A stretch of DNA of 64,000 nt from Pseudomonas sp. GV085 (GCF_003050925.1 NZ_QAOV01000011.1:147381-211380), one strand, 5' to 3'; positions 8,806 to 17,245 are shown, numbered from the stretch's first letter. A program made the numbers and translations. The notes: generated by a model from the letters alone, not told the origin.

Positions 8806-10307
8806 GGGTGCTGATTCGCTCTGACGCCTCGCCGACCATCGGCAGCGGCCACATCGCGCGTTGCCTGTGTCTGGCCCGCGTATTGCGCCGGCAGGGCAGT
8901 CATGTGGCTTTCGCCTGTCGCCTGCTACCGGGGCATCGACTGGAGGCGCTGCGGGCCGAAGGTTTCGAAACCTTCGCGCTGCCCGAACGCTACAACGACG
9001 AAGACCCGCGGCAAGCCATCGAATCCATGCTGCCCTGGCAGGCGGACATCGCCGCGCTCGAGCCGTTGCTGGAGCTCCAGCCGGCGTTCGACTGGATCAT
9101 TGTCGACCACTACGGCCTCGATCATCACTGGCAGACGGCCGCGCGGCGCTTTGCGCCATGGATTGCCGTGGTGGATGACCTCGCCACGCGGACCTACAGC
9201 GCCGACTTGCTGTTGAACCAGAATCTTTCGGGTACGCCAGAGGCTTATACCTCGCTGCTGGCGCCAGGCTGCCGCACATTGTTTGGCCCCCGGTTTGCCA
9301 TGTTGCGCGACGAGTTCCGTTGCCCGGCCATCGAAATCAAGCCCCAGGCCCGGCGTGTGCTAGTGAACTTCGGTGGTTTTGACGCGGCCATGCAGACCCA
9401 TCATGCAATGCTGGCGCTGGCGGACTTTGCCGAGCTGGAAGTCGATTTTGTCGCCGGTGCGGGTAATCCGGCCTGGGCGCAGATGCAGGCGTTGGCGGCC
9501 AGTCGCCCGCATTGGCGGCTGCACAGTTTTGTCAGCGACTTCTATCGATTGATGACCGAAGCCGACCTGTTTGTCGGGGCGGGTGGCGGCACCAGTTGGG
9601 AGCGGGCGGCCATGGGGCTGCCGACGATTTGCATTGCCGTATCGAACAACCAGCAGGCCAACGGCGAGGTCATGGCGGCCGCGGGCGCCCATGTGTTCAT
9701 GGGGGCTCGCGAGCAGGTCAGTGTCGAGCAGCTGCGCCTGGCCATTGGCTTTGTCACGGGTAACCAGGGTTTGCGCCAGAGCCTGGCACAGCGGTCGCGA
9801 CAACTTGTCGATGGCCGGGGTGCGCAGCGGGTAGCGGTGGCGCTGGCCGGCGCGGTGCTGAGGATGCGCCCGGCGACCCTGGGTGATGCGCAGTTGTTGT
9901 TCGACGGGCGCAACACCGAGGCCGTGCGCCGCTGGTCGCTGGAGACCGGCGTGATCGAATGGCCTGCGCATCAAAACTGGCTGGCCACGAGCCTGAACAA
10001 TCCCCGGCGGCTGCTGTTGATTGCCGAGGCCGATGACGGTCCGGTCGGTGTGCTGCGTTATGACCTGCGTGGCATTACCGCCCAGGTGTCGATTTATCTG
10101 TTCGAAGGCCGGTTCGGCCTGGGCTGGGGCAGGGCGCTGCTGGCCCGCGGGGAAACCTTTGTGAAGGCCCACTGGCCGGAACTTCAGTCGCTCACCGCCC
10201 AGGTGTTGCCCGCTAACCAGCCGTCGCTGAAGGTTTTTCGCGAAGCCGGTTTTACCCAGAGTGCCTGCGCGTTCACGCGCGTATTGAAGGATCACGCAGA
10301 TGACTAG
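8802..10307 (+). CDS. pseG: PseG-PseH fusion: UDP-sugar hydrolase plus GNAT acetyltransferase
   Basis: A 501-residue two-domain protein. Residues 1 to about 340 are PseG, a GT-B-fold hydrolase that removes UDP from UDP-2,4-diacetamido-2,4,6-trideoxy-L-altrose: IRSDASPTIGSGHIARCLCLARVL at the start, DWIIVDHYGLD, and GAGGGTSWERAAMGLPTIC near residue 265. From about residue 350 (MRPATLGDAQLLFDGRN) to the end is a GNAT domain with FGLGWGRALLARGE in the acetyl-CoA loop and LPANQPSLKVFREAGF. This matches PseH, which N-acetylates the 4-amino group made by PseC. Both activities needed between PseC and PseI are thus in one chain. Starts and stops overlap the neighbours. Confidence 0.92.
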   Translation: MRVLIRSDASPTIGSGHIARCLCLARVLRRQGSHVAFACRLLPGHRLEALRAEGFETFALPERYNDEDPRQAIESMLPWQADIAALEPLLELQPAFDWIIVDHYGLDHHWQTAARRFAPWIAVVDDLATRTYSADLLLNQNLSGTPEAYTSLLAPGCRTLFGPRFAMLRDEFRCPAIEIKPQARRVLVNFGGFDAAMQTHHAMLALADFAELEVDFVAGAGNPAWAQMQALAASRPHWRLHSFVSDFYRLMTEADLFVGAGGGTSWERAAMGLPTICIAVSNNQQANGEVMAAAGAHVFMGAREQVSVEQLRLAIGFVTGNQGLRQSLAQRSRQLVDGRGAQRVAVALAGAVLRMRPATLGDAQLLFDGRNTEAVRRWSLETGVIEWPAHQNWLATSLNNPRRLLLIAEADDGPVGVLRYDLRGITAQVSIYLFEGRFGLGWGRALLARGETFVKAHWPELQSLTAQVLPANQPSLKVFREAGFTQSACAFTRVLKDHADD

Positions 10308-11352
10308 CTTCAAGATTGGCGAGCGCCTGATCGGTGCCGATGCGCCGCCTTTCATCATTGCCGAGATGAGCGGCAACCATAACCAGTCCCTGGACATGGC
10401 ACTGCAAATCGTCGAGGCCGCGGCCAAGGCCGGTGCCCATGCATTGAAGCTGCAGACCTACACCGCCGACACCATGACCCTGGACCTGGCCGAAGGCGAG
10501 TTTTTCATCAAGGACCCGAACAGCCTGTGGGCCGGTACTTCGTTGTACGCGTTGTACGAGAAGGCCCATACGCCCTGGGAATGGCATGCGCCGATTTTCG
10601 CTCGCGCCAGGGAACTGGGCCTGCTGGCGTTCTCCACGCCATTCGATGAGAGCGCCGTGGACTTTCTCGAAAGCCTCGACGTGCCGGCCTACAAGATCGC
10701 CAGTTTCGAAAACACCGATTTGCCGCTGATACGCCGGGTGGCTGCGACGGGCAAGCCGCTGATCATTTCCACCGGCATGGCCAGCATCGCCGAGCTCGAT
10801 GAAACCGTGCGTGCCGCCCGCGAAGCCGGGTGCAAGGACCTGGTGCTGCTCAAATGCACCAGCACCTATCCGGCATCTCCCGCGAACAGCAATGTGCGCA
10901 CGATCCCGCATTTACGGGAATTGTTCGATTGCCAGGTGGGGCTGTCCGACCACTCCATGGGCGTCGGTGTGTCCGTGGCGGCGGTGGCACTGGGCGCAAC
11001 GGTGGTGGAAAAGCATTTCACCCTCGAGCGTGCGGCCGGTGGCGTCGACGCCAGTTTCTCGCTGGAGCCCTCGGAGCTGGCCAGCCTGGTGATCGAAACC
11101 GAACGCGCCTGGCAAGCCATGGGGCGCGTGCGTTACGGCGTCACCGAGGCGGAGCGCCAATCCCTGGTGTACCGTCGATCGTTATATGTCACCCAGGACA
11201 TGGAGGCCGGCGAGCCCTTCAATGCGACAAATCTGCGAGCCATCCGTCCGGGTCTCGGGCTGGCGCCCAAGCATGCGCAAAGCCTCCTGGAACGCCGTGC
11301 CCGTCAGGCTATCAAGCGTGGAACACCACTGGACTGGTCGTTGGTCGAATGA
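10300..11352 (+). CDS. pseI: PseI: pseudaminic acid synthase
   Basis: This 350-residue enzyme condenses 2,4-diacetamido-2,4,6-trideoxy-L-altrose with phosphoenolpyruvate to give pseudaminic acid. The NeuB-type TIM barrel is visible: PPFIIAEMSGNHNQSLDMAL, HALKLQTYTADTMTLD, KIASFENTDLPLI, LSDHSMGVGVSVAAVALGA and VEKHFTLERAAGGVDASFS. A C-terminal SAF (antifreeze-like) domain follows, ending in LLERRARQAIKRGTPL. The start overlaps the pseG-pseH stop by eight bases. It is the last gene of the coupled pse operon; the next gene starts 226 bases later. Confidence 0.95.
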   Translation: MTSFKIGERLIGADAPPFIIAEMSGNHNQSLDMALQIVEAAAKAGAHALKLQTYTADTMTLDLAEGEFFIKDPNSLWAGTSLYALYEKAHTPWEWHAPIFARARELGLLAFSTPFDESAVDFLESLDVPAYKIASFENTDLPLIRRVAATGKPLIISTGMASIAELDETVRAAREAGCKDLVLLKCTSTYPASPANSNVRTIPHLRELFDCQVGLSDHSMGVGVSVAAVALGATVVEKHFTLERAAGGVDASFSLEPSELASLVIETERAWQAMGRVRYGVTEAERQSLVYRRSLYVTQDMEAGEPFNATNLRAIRPGLGLAPKHAQSLLERRARQAIKRGTPLDWSLVE

Positions 11353-11441
11353 CCCATTGCCGGACTGATTCGGCAAAATAGCGTGACCTGCGAGTCATAA
11401 CGGGCATCTTCACTGTATTGTATTGACCGGGAAGATGGCGC

Positions 11442-11503
11442 CTGACCCTTTATCGGGTTCAGTGATAGCCCTTCACGCTTCCCGGCCGTCGCCTTGGGGC
11501 GAC
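11442..11503 (+). other. Two hairpins in the pseI to KAS III-like intergenic leader
   Basis: Two small inverted repeats lie in this 226-base gap. One pairs CTGACCC (11442-11448) with GGGTTCAG (11455-11462). The other pairs GTCGCC (11488-11493) with GGCGAC (11498-11503). Neither is followed by a T-run, so they are not clear terminators. They might form a structured leader. No convincing promoter hexamers were found here. Confidence 0.35.
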
Positions 11504-11578
11504 AGAAATCCAGGTTTGTCGGCGCCCCTCGATTCCTGCGGGTGGTGGTATTGGGCTGTTTATTATTGGGAAGCCGTA

Positions 11579-12505
11579 ATGATTGGCATAAAGAGCATTG
11601 CGAGCTACGTTCCTGTAGCCGGCGTGGACAATTACGCACAAGGTGCAAAATTCGAGAAGGATGAAGAATTCATCCTGGGCAAGATCGGTTCGGCTTTCCT
11701 GCCGCGCAAGGGCGTTGATCAGGAAACATCCGATCTGTGCGTTGAAGCGGCCAATGCGCTGTTTGCCGGCAACCCTGATCTGAAACGTGAATCCATCGAC
11801 GCGTTGATTATCGTCACCCAGAACGGTGACGAAGAAGGCCTGCCGCATACCGCGGCCATCGTGCAGGACAAACTCGGCCTGTCGACCAACGTCGCCGCGT
11901 TCGATATTTCCCTGGGCTGTTCCGGTTACGTCTACGGCATCTATGCGATCAAGGGCTTCATGGAGGCCGCTGGCCTGAAGAACGGCCTGCTGATCACGGC
12001 CGACCCGTATTCGAAAATCGTCGACCCGGAAGATCGTAACACCACCATGTTGTTCGGCGATGCGGCCACCGCGACCTGGATGGGTGAAAACCCGACCTGG
12101 GCACTGGGCAAGGCCAAGTTCGGCACCGACGGTTCCGGCGCGCCACATTTGAAAGTCACCGACGGCGTGTTCTTCATGAATGGCCGCCAGGTGTTCAACT
12201 TCGCACTGCTCAAGGTGCCGGCGCATTTGCATGAGTTGCTTGGAGAGTCGCAACTGAGCGCCGACGACATCGACGCGTTCTGTATTCACCAGGGCAGCGC
12301 AGCGATTGTCGATGCGGTCGCGCGGCGTTTCGAAGAATGCCCGCAGAAGTTCATCAAGGACATGGTCGAGACTGGTAACACGGTGTCGTCGAGCATTCCG
12401 TTGCTGCTGGAAAAGCATATCCTCGATTCCGAATGGAAGCGCGTTGCGCTCAGCGGTTTCGGTGTGGGGCTGTCATGGGGTTCGGCGATCATCTATCGCC
12501 CTTGA
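11579..12505 (+). CDS. Beta-ketoacyl-ACP synthase III (FabH-like)
   Basis: A 308-residue thiolase-fold condensing enzyme. The catalytic triad is present: C114 in DISLGCSGYVYG, H237 in FCIHQGSAAIVDA and N267 in VETGNTVSSSIP. The open frame extends upstream to 11423, but ATG 11579 starts at the normal FabH N-terminus (MIGIKSIASYVPV), so that was chosen. A FabH-like gene lies in several Pseudomonas flagellin glycosylation islands (for example orf3 in P. syringae, and a KAS III-type gene in the viosamine island), where it is thought to build an acyl group for the glycan. The same role is inferred here; housekeeping fatty-acid initiation is less likely from context. A strong terminator follows. 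Confidence 0.88.
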   Translation: MIGIKSIASYVPVAGVDNYAQGAKFEKDEEFILGKIGSAFLPRKGVDQETSDLCVEAANALFAGNPDLKRESIDALIIVTQNGDEEGLPHTAAIVQDKLGLSTNVAAFDISLGCSGYVYGIYAIKGFMEAAGLKNGLLITADPYSKIVDPEDRNTTMLFGDAATATWMGENPTWALGKAKFGTDGSGAPHLKVTDGVFFMNGRQVFNFALLKVPAHLHELLGESQLSADDIDAFCIHQGSAAIVDAVARRFEECPQKFIKDMVETGNTVSSSIPLLLEKHILDSEWKRVALSGFGVGLSWGSAIIYRP

Positions 12506-12535
12506 GTGAAAGTTTTTTAATAAAAAGGCCGGTAC

Positions 12536-12572
12536 AAAAAAGCGCTCAAGGGTTAACCTTGAGCGCTTTTTT
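12536..12572 (+). terminator. Strong terminator after the KAS III-like gene
   Basis: A 16-base perfect inverted repeat, AAAAAAGCGCTCAAGG (12536-12551) with its complement at 12557-12572 and a five-base loop. It ends in six T on the plus strand and six A on the left, so it could work in both directions. It separates the island genes from the Maf-type gene, which therefore needs its own promoter or read-through. Confidence 0.9.
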
Positions 12573-12595
12573 GCTTGTAAGGAATGCGAGGTAGC

Positions 12596-13888
12596 ATGAG
12601 CGAATGCTTTGAAGACAATGCTCAGGTTATCCAGCGGCGCTGGCCGTCGCTGTATGCGCGATTGAATACGGAAGATCGCCTGGTCGTCGATGTCGACCTG
12701 ATCGAAGGGCGGGACTCTACGTTGTGTGTGGGTGGCATCCAGCTCACCAGCCGCCATGATCGCCTGCGCGAGGCCCGTTTGCAGGCCGCCAGCCTCCCGC
12801 TCGACAAGGCACAGCTGCACGTTTACGGCACCGGCTTCGGCGATTTGCCTTCGGTTTTGCTGGAGCGCGCCGGGCTTGAAAAGCTCTATGTCCATATCCT
12901 CAACGGCGCGCTTTTCGCGCTGGTGTTGCAGCTGATCGATCAGCGTCAGTGGCTGGGCGATCCGCGTGTGCAATTGCTGTATGCCGGCGATCTGTCGGAC
13001 ATCTGCACCCCGTTCTTTGCATTGCCTGCCGAGATGCTGCTGGCGGATGACTTCAGTGCGAAGATTCGTGATCGCCTGGTCAGCGAAGTGCACTTGAGTT
13101 TCAACAATCGTGAGTTCGACCCGCAGTCTCCCGTCATTCAGCAGCGCTTGCAGGACACCCTTGAAGTGCTGCTCGCCGATGATGATGTGGCACAGCTGTT
13201 TGGCACGTGTTCCGGGCGTGAAATCTATGTGATCGCCACAGGGCCCAGCCTTGAAGGGAATTTCGAGCGTTTGGCAGCGGTGCGCAATCAAACGCCGCGA
13301 CCGCTGCTCATCAGTGTAGATACCGCTTACCGGCCCCTTCGCGAGCACGGAATCAAGCCTGACCTGGTCGTGAGCATCGATCAGCGCATCAGCGTGCTGC
13401 ACTTGCCGGGCGAGGGCTCCGAAGGCATTCCGCTGGTGTACTTGCCTTTGAGCGATCCGCACATGCTGAAAGCCTGGAAAGGCAAACGTTATGGCGGTTA
13501 TTCCGCCAGCCCGATCTACGCCGCGTTGCGTGAGCAACAGCCGCGTGCGCAGCTCTACGTCAGCGGCAGCGTGATCCATCCGGCGGTCGATCTGGCGGTG
13601 AAGATGGGCGCGCAGCGCATCACGCTTTTCGGTGCCGATTTTTCCTTTCCGATGAACCGGACCCATACCGGTTGGAACGATGGTGACCTGGGGCCGCCAG
13701 TGAACCAGGCCAGGCACTGGGTGCACGATGGACATGGGCAAAAGGTCAAGACACAGCTGAATTTCCGCAGTTACCTGTGTGAGCTCGAGCGTTACATTGC
13801 CAGGCATCCTGAGGTGCTTTTTTTCAACAGCAGCCGGGCTGGGGCAATGATTACCGGTACGCAGTTCAATCAGGATTTCGTGCAATGA
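12596..13888 (+). CDS. Maf-type (DUF115/MptE-like) putative flagellin glycosyltransferase
   Basis: About 430 residues. ATG 12596 has a GCGAGG site at proper distance; an in-frame ATG at 12584 has its AAGGA too close. The central DUF115 (6-hydroxymethylpterin pyrophosphokinase MptE-like) domain shows IYVIATGPSLEGNFERL near residue 210, then LISVDTAYRPLREHGIKPDLVVSID and ITLFGADFSFP. This is the core of motility-associated factor (Maf) proteins, which in Campylobacter, Aeromonas and others attach nonulosonic acids such as pseudaminic acid to flagellin in the cytoplasm before export. It lies two short steps from fliC and downstream of the pse operon, which supports that role. It overlaps the next small gene as ATGA. 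Confidence 0.82.
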   Translation: MSECFEDNAQVIQRRWPSLYARLNTEDRLVVDVDLIEGRDSTLCVGGIQLTSRHDRLREARLQAASLPLDKAQLHVYGTGFGDLPSVLLERAGLEKLYVHILNGALFALVLQLIDQRQWLGDPRVQLLYAGDLSDICTPFFALPAEMLLADDFSAKIRDRLVSEVHLSFNNREFDPQSPVIQQRLQDTLEVLLADDDVAQLFGTCSGREIYVIATGPSLEGNFERLAAVRNQTPRPLLISVDTAYRPLREHGIKPDLVVSIDQRISVLHLPGEGSEGIPLVYLPLSDPHMLKAWKGKRYGGYSASPIYAALREQQPRAQLYVSGSVIHPAVDLAVKMGAQRITLFGADFSFPMNRTHTGWNDGDLGPPVNQARHWVHDGHGQKVKTQLNFRSYLCELERYIARHPEVLFFNSSRAGAMITGTQFNQDFVQ

Positions 13889-14151
13889 AGCCGCCAGTGA
13901 AAGGCATCGATGAGTACCGGCAGTGCGCAGGGCTTTTTCGCCTGGGCCGTGATGTCGAAGCGGCATTGAACATGGTCGATCTGTTCGATGAGGCGCAGCG
14001 ACTGTTTGCGCAGGCGCCCCGGGATGTTCAGCAAGCCTGGGCCTTGATGCTCAGACAGATGCTGGCCTGTCAGGAGCGCCAGGATTGGCTGGGGCTCGCC
14101 GACTTCATGGAATATGAGTTGGTCGAGCTGCTCGAAAACCTGCCGGACTGA
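13885..14151 (+). CDS. Small hypothetical protein coupled to the Maf-type gene
   Basis: An 88-residue acidic protein, predicted from the sequence to be mostly helical (long Leu/Gln/Ala stretches such as VQQAWALMLRQMLACQERQ) and ending in EYELVELLENLPD. There is no signal peptide or membrane segment. Its ATG overlaps the stop of the Maf-type gene (ATGA), so the two are very probably co-translated. I do not recognise a family. Position between the putative flagellin glycosyltransferase and fliC makes a cofactor, chaperone or regulator of flagellin modification possible, but nothing in the sequence shows it. Confidence 0.75.
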   Translation: MKPPVKGIDEYRQCAGLFRLGRDVEAALNMVDLFDEAQRLFAQAPRDVQQAWALMLRQMLACQERQDWLGLADFMEYELVELLENLPD

Positions 14152-14286
14152 GGGGCAGCGACAGCTTTGGTACGGGCGTTTGTGGGCTGGACAGTTTTAT
14201 GGCGTCATTTTTTCGTGGTTGAGGGGCGCTGAGCCCTTGTTTTCTCGGGGGTGGCAGGGTGATGGCATTTTTTTTAAAAAAAGCCC

Positions 14287-14313
14287 TCAAGCAACCTGCC
14301 TACCCGACGATAA
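14287..14313 (+). promoter_or_regulatory. FliA (sigma-28) promoter of fliC
   Basis: TCAAGCAA (14287-14294), 11 bases, then GACGATAA (14306-14313). This matches the flagellar sigma-28 layout TAAAGTTT-N11-GCCGATAA with the usual Pseudomonas TCAAG -35 and one change in the -10. It lies 80 bases before the fliC start, leaving a leader that ends in a GAGGAATTC ribosome site. Confidence 0.8.
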
Positions 14314-14393
14314 CTATTACGAAGGTTCTCTAGGCCATACCCGGCGGTTGCCAGGGCCGGAAGCCGCAGTACCCAACCAACGAGGAATTCGTC

Positions 14394-15245
14394 ATGGCTT
14401 TAACAGTAAACACCAACACCACGTCGTTGAACGTTCAGAAGAACCTGAACCGTGCTACCGACGCTCTGTCGACTTCGATGGCTCGCCTGTCTTCCGGCCT
14501 GAAAATCAACAGCGCCAAAGACGACGCCGCTGGCCTGCAGATCGCAACTCGCATGGCCGCACAGATTCGTGGTGGCAACCAGGCAGTGCAGAACGCCAAC
14601 GACGGTATCTCCGTTGCCCAGACCGCTGAAGGCGCGCTGCAAGCTTCGACCGACATTCTGCAGCGTATGCGTGAACTGGCTGTTAAAGCACGTAACGGTA
14701 CCAACAGCACTGCTGACCAGACCGCTACCAACTCCGAATTCGCTCAGATGTCTGACGAAATCACCCGTATCTCTGCCTCTACCAACCTGAACGGCAAAAA
14801 CCTGCTGGACGGTTCGGCTGGCACCATGCAGCTGCAAGTTGGCGCCAACACGGGTTCGGCCAACCGCATCGACCTGGTATTGAGCTCCAAGTTCGACGCC
14901 GTATCCCTGTCCGTAGGCAGCGGTACTGTTGTTCTGACCGGTGCAACTTCCGCTACCCTGTCTGCCAACATCGACAACGCGATCACCGCAATCGACGCCG
15001 CTCTGGCATCGATCAACGCCACCCGCGCAAACCTGGGTGCTTCGCAGAACCGTCTGACCAGCACCATCTCCAACCTGCAGAACATCGTGGAAAACACCAC
15101 TGCTGCACAAGGCCGTGTACAAGACACCGACTTCGCCGCAGAAACCGCGAACCTGACCAAGCAGCAAACCCTGCAACAGGCTTCTACCTCGGTTCTGGCT
15201 CAAGCCAACCAACTGCCTTCCGCTGTACTGAAGCTGCTTCAGTAA
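14394..15245 (+). CDS. fliC: Flagellin
   Basis: The filament subunit, 283 residues. The N-terminus MALTVNTNTTSLNVQKNLNR and the D0/D1 core (MARLSSGLKINSAKDDAAGLQIA) are classical, and the C-terminal D1/D0 helix ends in QANQLPSAVLKLLQ. The variable middle is short (about residues 145-200), giving a small flagellin as is common in the P. fluorescens group. It is rich in Ser and Thr in the central part (for example SLSVGSGTVVLTGATSATLS), which offers O-glycosylation sites for the pseudaminic acid machinery encoded upstream. It is transcribed from its own FliA-type promoter and followed by a terminator hairpin. Confidence 0.98.
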   Translation: MALTVNTNTTSLNVQKNLNRATDALSTSMARLSSGLKINSAKDDAAGLQIATRMAAQIRGGNQAVQNANDGISVAQTAEGALQASTDILQRMRELAVKARNGTNSTADQTATNSEFAQMSDEITRISASTNLNGKNLLDGSAGTMQLQVGANTGSANRIDLVLSSKFDAVSLSVGSGTVVLTGATSATLSANIDNAITAIDAALASINATRANLGASQNRLTSTISNLQNIVENTTAAQGRVQDTDFAAETANLTKQQTLQQASTSVLAQANQLPSAVLKLLQ

Positions 15246-15260
15246 TTTCGGAATGAGTTT

Positions 15261-15298
15261 GAGCGGGGGAGTGTGCTGGTCACGCTCTCTCGCTTTTT
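15261..15298 (+). terminator. Terminator after fliC
   Basis: A stem of about 13 pairs, with GAGCGGGGGAGTGTG against CACGCTCTCTCGCT, including G-U pairs, a short CTGGT loop and then TTTTT. It probably attenuates read-through from the highly expressed flagellin gene into flaG. Confidence 0.8.
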
Positions 15299-15317
15299 AC
15301 GTTAAGAGGTGATGGGC

Positions 15318-15671
15318 ATGGAGATGAGCGTAAAGCTTGGCGTGTCTTATCCGGCTCCCCAGCCAGCGAGCACCGTTTCGGATAAAGCGCCGGAAAAGCC
15401 TGAAACCGCCAGCGTCACTCCAGCGGCGGATAAGAAACCGGAGGCGGATGGCGTCCACCTGAAGCAGGCGGTGCAGCAGATCGAAAAGTTTGTACAGTCG
15501 ATCAAGCGCAATCTGGAGTTCTCGATAGACGAGCAGTCCGGAAAGGTCGTCGTCAAAGTGATTGCAAGCGAAACGGGTGAGGTCGTGCGACAGATCCCCT
15601 CCGCAGAAGCCCTCAAGCTGGCAGAAAGCCTGAGCAATGCGAGCCACGTATTGTTCGACGCCAAGGTCTGA
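15318..15671 (+). CDS. flaG: FlaG family protein
   Basis: A 117-residue FlaG protein. ATG 15318 lies eight bases after an AAGAGG site; the in-frame GTG 15309 and ATG 15312 overlap that site and are less likely. The conserved FlaG core is in the C-terminal half: NLEFSIDEQSGKVVVKVIASETGEVVRQIPSAEALKLAESL. The N-terminal half is a Pro/Ala-rich linker. FlaG proteins influence filament length in Pseudomonas and other genera. It lies between fliC and fliD, as usual in Pseudomonas. Confidence 0.92.
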   Translation: MEMSVKLGVSYPAPQPASTVSDKAPEKPETASVTPAADKKPEADGVHLKQAVQQIEKFVQSIKRNLEFSIDEQSGKVVVKVIASETGEVVRQIPSAEALKLAESLSNASHVLFDAKV

Positions 15672-15755
15672 TTAGCTGGCATGAATAGTGTCTGTACGTT
15701 CTTTGGGCGCAGGTAAAGGTCAAAAGAGTGGCAGCAACCTGAAGGGAGACGAAAA

Positions 15756-17192
15756 ATGGCAAGTCCAATTTTACCGGGTACGGGCTTAGGCTCTGGCCTG
15801 GATATCGGTGCGATCGTCACTGCGCTGGTCAATGCCGACAAATCGGCGAAACAGACGCAGATCGATACTCAGACCAAAACCAACACGCTGAAGATTTCCG
15901 GTGTCGGTTCCCTGAAAAGCGCACTGACGGCCTTTCAGACGGCGCTGACCAATCTCGGTAGCAAGACCAATCCTGTGTTTGCAGGCTATAACGCCACTTC
16001 GGGTACCCCGTCGATTCTCGGTGCGACTTCCGACAACACCGCCGTTGCCGGTACCTACAGCGTTGTTGTGAATAACCTGGCCACCAGCTCGAAAGTCGCC
16101 AGTGCGTCTTTTGCCGGCGGTGCGGCCAGTGCCATTCCGAGTGGTACCTTGAAAATCAGTCAGAATGGCACTGATTACGATGTCACGATTCCAGCCAATG
16201 CGACCCTGCAGAGCACCCGGGATGCCATCAACTCCGCGCAGGCGAGTAACGGTATTTCTGCCAACATCGTGACCGACAGCAGCGGTGCGTCACGGCTGGT
16301 GATCAGTTCCAGCAAGACCGGCGCGGGTTCCGACCTTACGGTCAGCGGTATCGCCGGCCTTGATATCGACGGCACCCAACCGATGGGCGCTAACCCTTCG
16401 GCTACCAGTTCGGGGGCTGTCAACGGGGTTGCGGTGGATGCATCGCTGACCATCGATGGCCTGGCAGTGACCAGCAAGAGCAATACGGTGACCGGCGCAG
16501 TCAGCGGCCTGACCCTGAACCTGGCGTCCGCGAGCCCGGGTACGCCGCCGGCTGCGGCGACCGTCACCGTCGCGACCAACACCACCGGTTTGCAGACGTC
16601 GATCCAGTCGTTCGTTGACTCCTACAACACCCTGATGAACACCATCAACTCCCTGTCCAAGGCGACAGCGGATGCCGATGGCAACCTGACGGTTCAGGCT
16701 GCGTTTACCGGCGACTCGATGTCGCGCACACTGATTTCCGATATCCGCGGCGTGCTGACGGCTCCCGGGGCGGGCGGTCCATTGGCCGTGCTGTCGCAGA
16801 TCGGCGTGTTGACGAACGAGAAAACCGGCAACCTGGCGTTCAACACCACGGCGTTCAACGAGAGGATGGCCATCAACGGCATGAGCGGCCAGATGCAGCA
16901 GTTGTTCAACGGTAGCAATGCTACCAACGGCCTGCTGGCGCGCATGGGCACTGCAATCAAGCCTTATGTGCAGACGGGCGGGTTGCTGGACCAGCGCAAT
17001 ACCAACCTGCAGAGCGTGAGCAAGAACCTTTCAACCCAGCAGACTGCGTTGGACTTTCGTGTCGCCAACATGACCAAGACGTTGACCGCCAAATACAACG
17101 CAATGGACCTTTTAGTCGGGCAAATGAAGGCGACGGCGACGAACATCACCTCGTTCTTCACTTCCTTGAACGCCCAGAAGTCCAACAGCTAG
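15756..17192 (+). CDS. fliD: FliD filament cap protein (HAP2)
   Basis: A 478-residue hook-associated protein 2, the distal cap that helps flagellin assemble. The N-terminus ILPGTGLGSGLDIGAIVTALV is typical of FliD. The central Thr/Ser/Gly-rich domains (about residues 75-280) form the leg and head region, and the C-terminal coiled region (QTALDFRVANMTKTLTAKYNAMDLLVGQMKATATNITSFF split across the end) matches the family. An AAGGGAG ribosome site precedes ATG 15756. No clear own promoter was found in the 84-base gap after flaG, so it may depend on read-through. A terminator follows. Confidence 0.96.
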   Translation: MASPILPGTGLGSGLDIGAIVTALVNADKSAKQTQIDTQTKTNTLKISGVGSLKSALTAFQTALTNLGSKTNPVFAGYNATSGTPSILGATSDNTAVAGTYSVVVNNLATSSKVASASFAGGAASAIPSGTLKISQNGTDYDVTIPANATLQSTRDAINSAQASNGISANIVTDSSGASRLVISSSKTGAGSDLTVSGIAGLDIDGTQPMGANPSATSSGAVNGVAVDASLTIDGLAVTSKSNTVTGAVSGLTLNLASASPGTPPAAATVTVATNTTGLQTSIQSFVDSYNTLMNTINSLSKATADADGNLTVQAAFTGDSMSRTLISDIRGVLTAPGAGGPLAVLSQIGVLTNEKTGNLAFNTTAFNERMAINGMSGQMQQLFNGSNATNGLLARMGTAIKPYVQTGGLLDQRNTNLQSVSKNLSTQQTALDFRVANMTKTLTAKYNAMDLLVGQMKATATNITSFFTSLNAQKSNS

Positions 17193-17207
17193 TTTTAAGC
17201 TGTCGAC

Positions 17208-17245
17208 AAAACCCGGCTACGCATTTTCGCGTGTGCCGGGTTTTT
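17208..17245 (+). terminator. Terminator after fliD
   Basis: AAACCCGGC (17208-17216) pairs with GCCGGGTTT, ending in five T at 17241-17245. The loop holds a second small palindrome (GC-ATTTT-CGC). It isolates fliS from upstream transcription, and a FliA-type promoter starts 11 bases later. Confidence 0.85.

Noticed and set aside
14272..14284. GGCATTTTTTTTAAAAAAAGCC region near 14263-14284 as a terminator before fliC
   Set aside because: The pairing is nearly all A-T with no GC-rich stem, and it sits just before the FliA -35; it is more likely an AT-rich upstream element.
15672..15755. RpoN or FliA promoter before fliD
   Set aside because: Candidate GG and TAAAG segments are present, but none has a partner element at the right distance.
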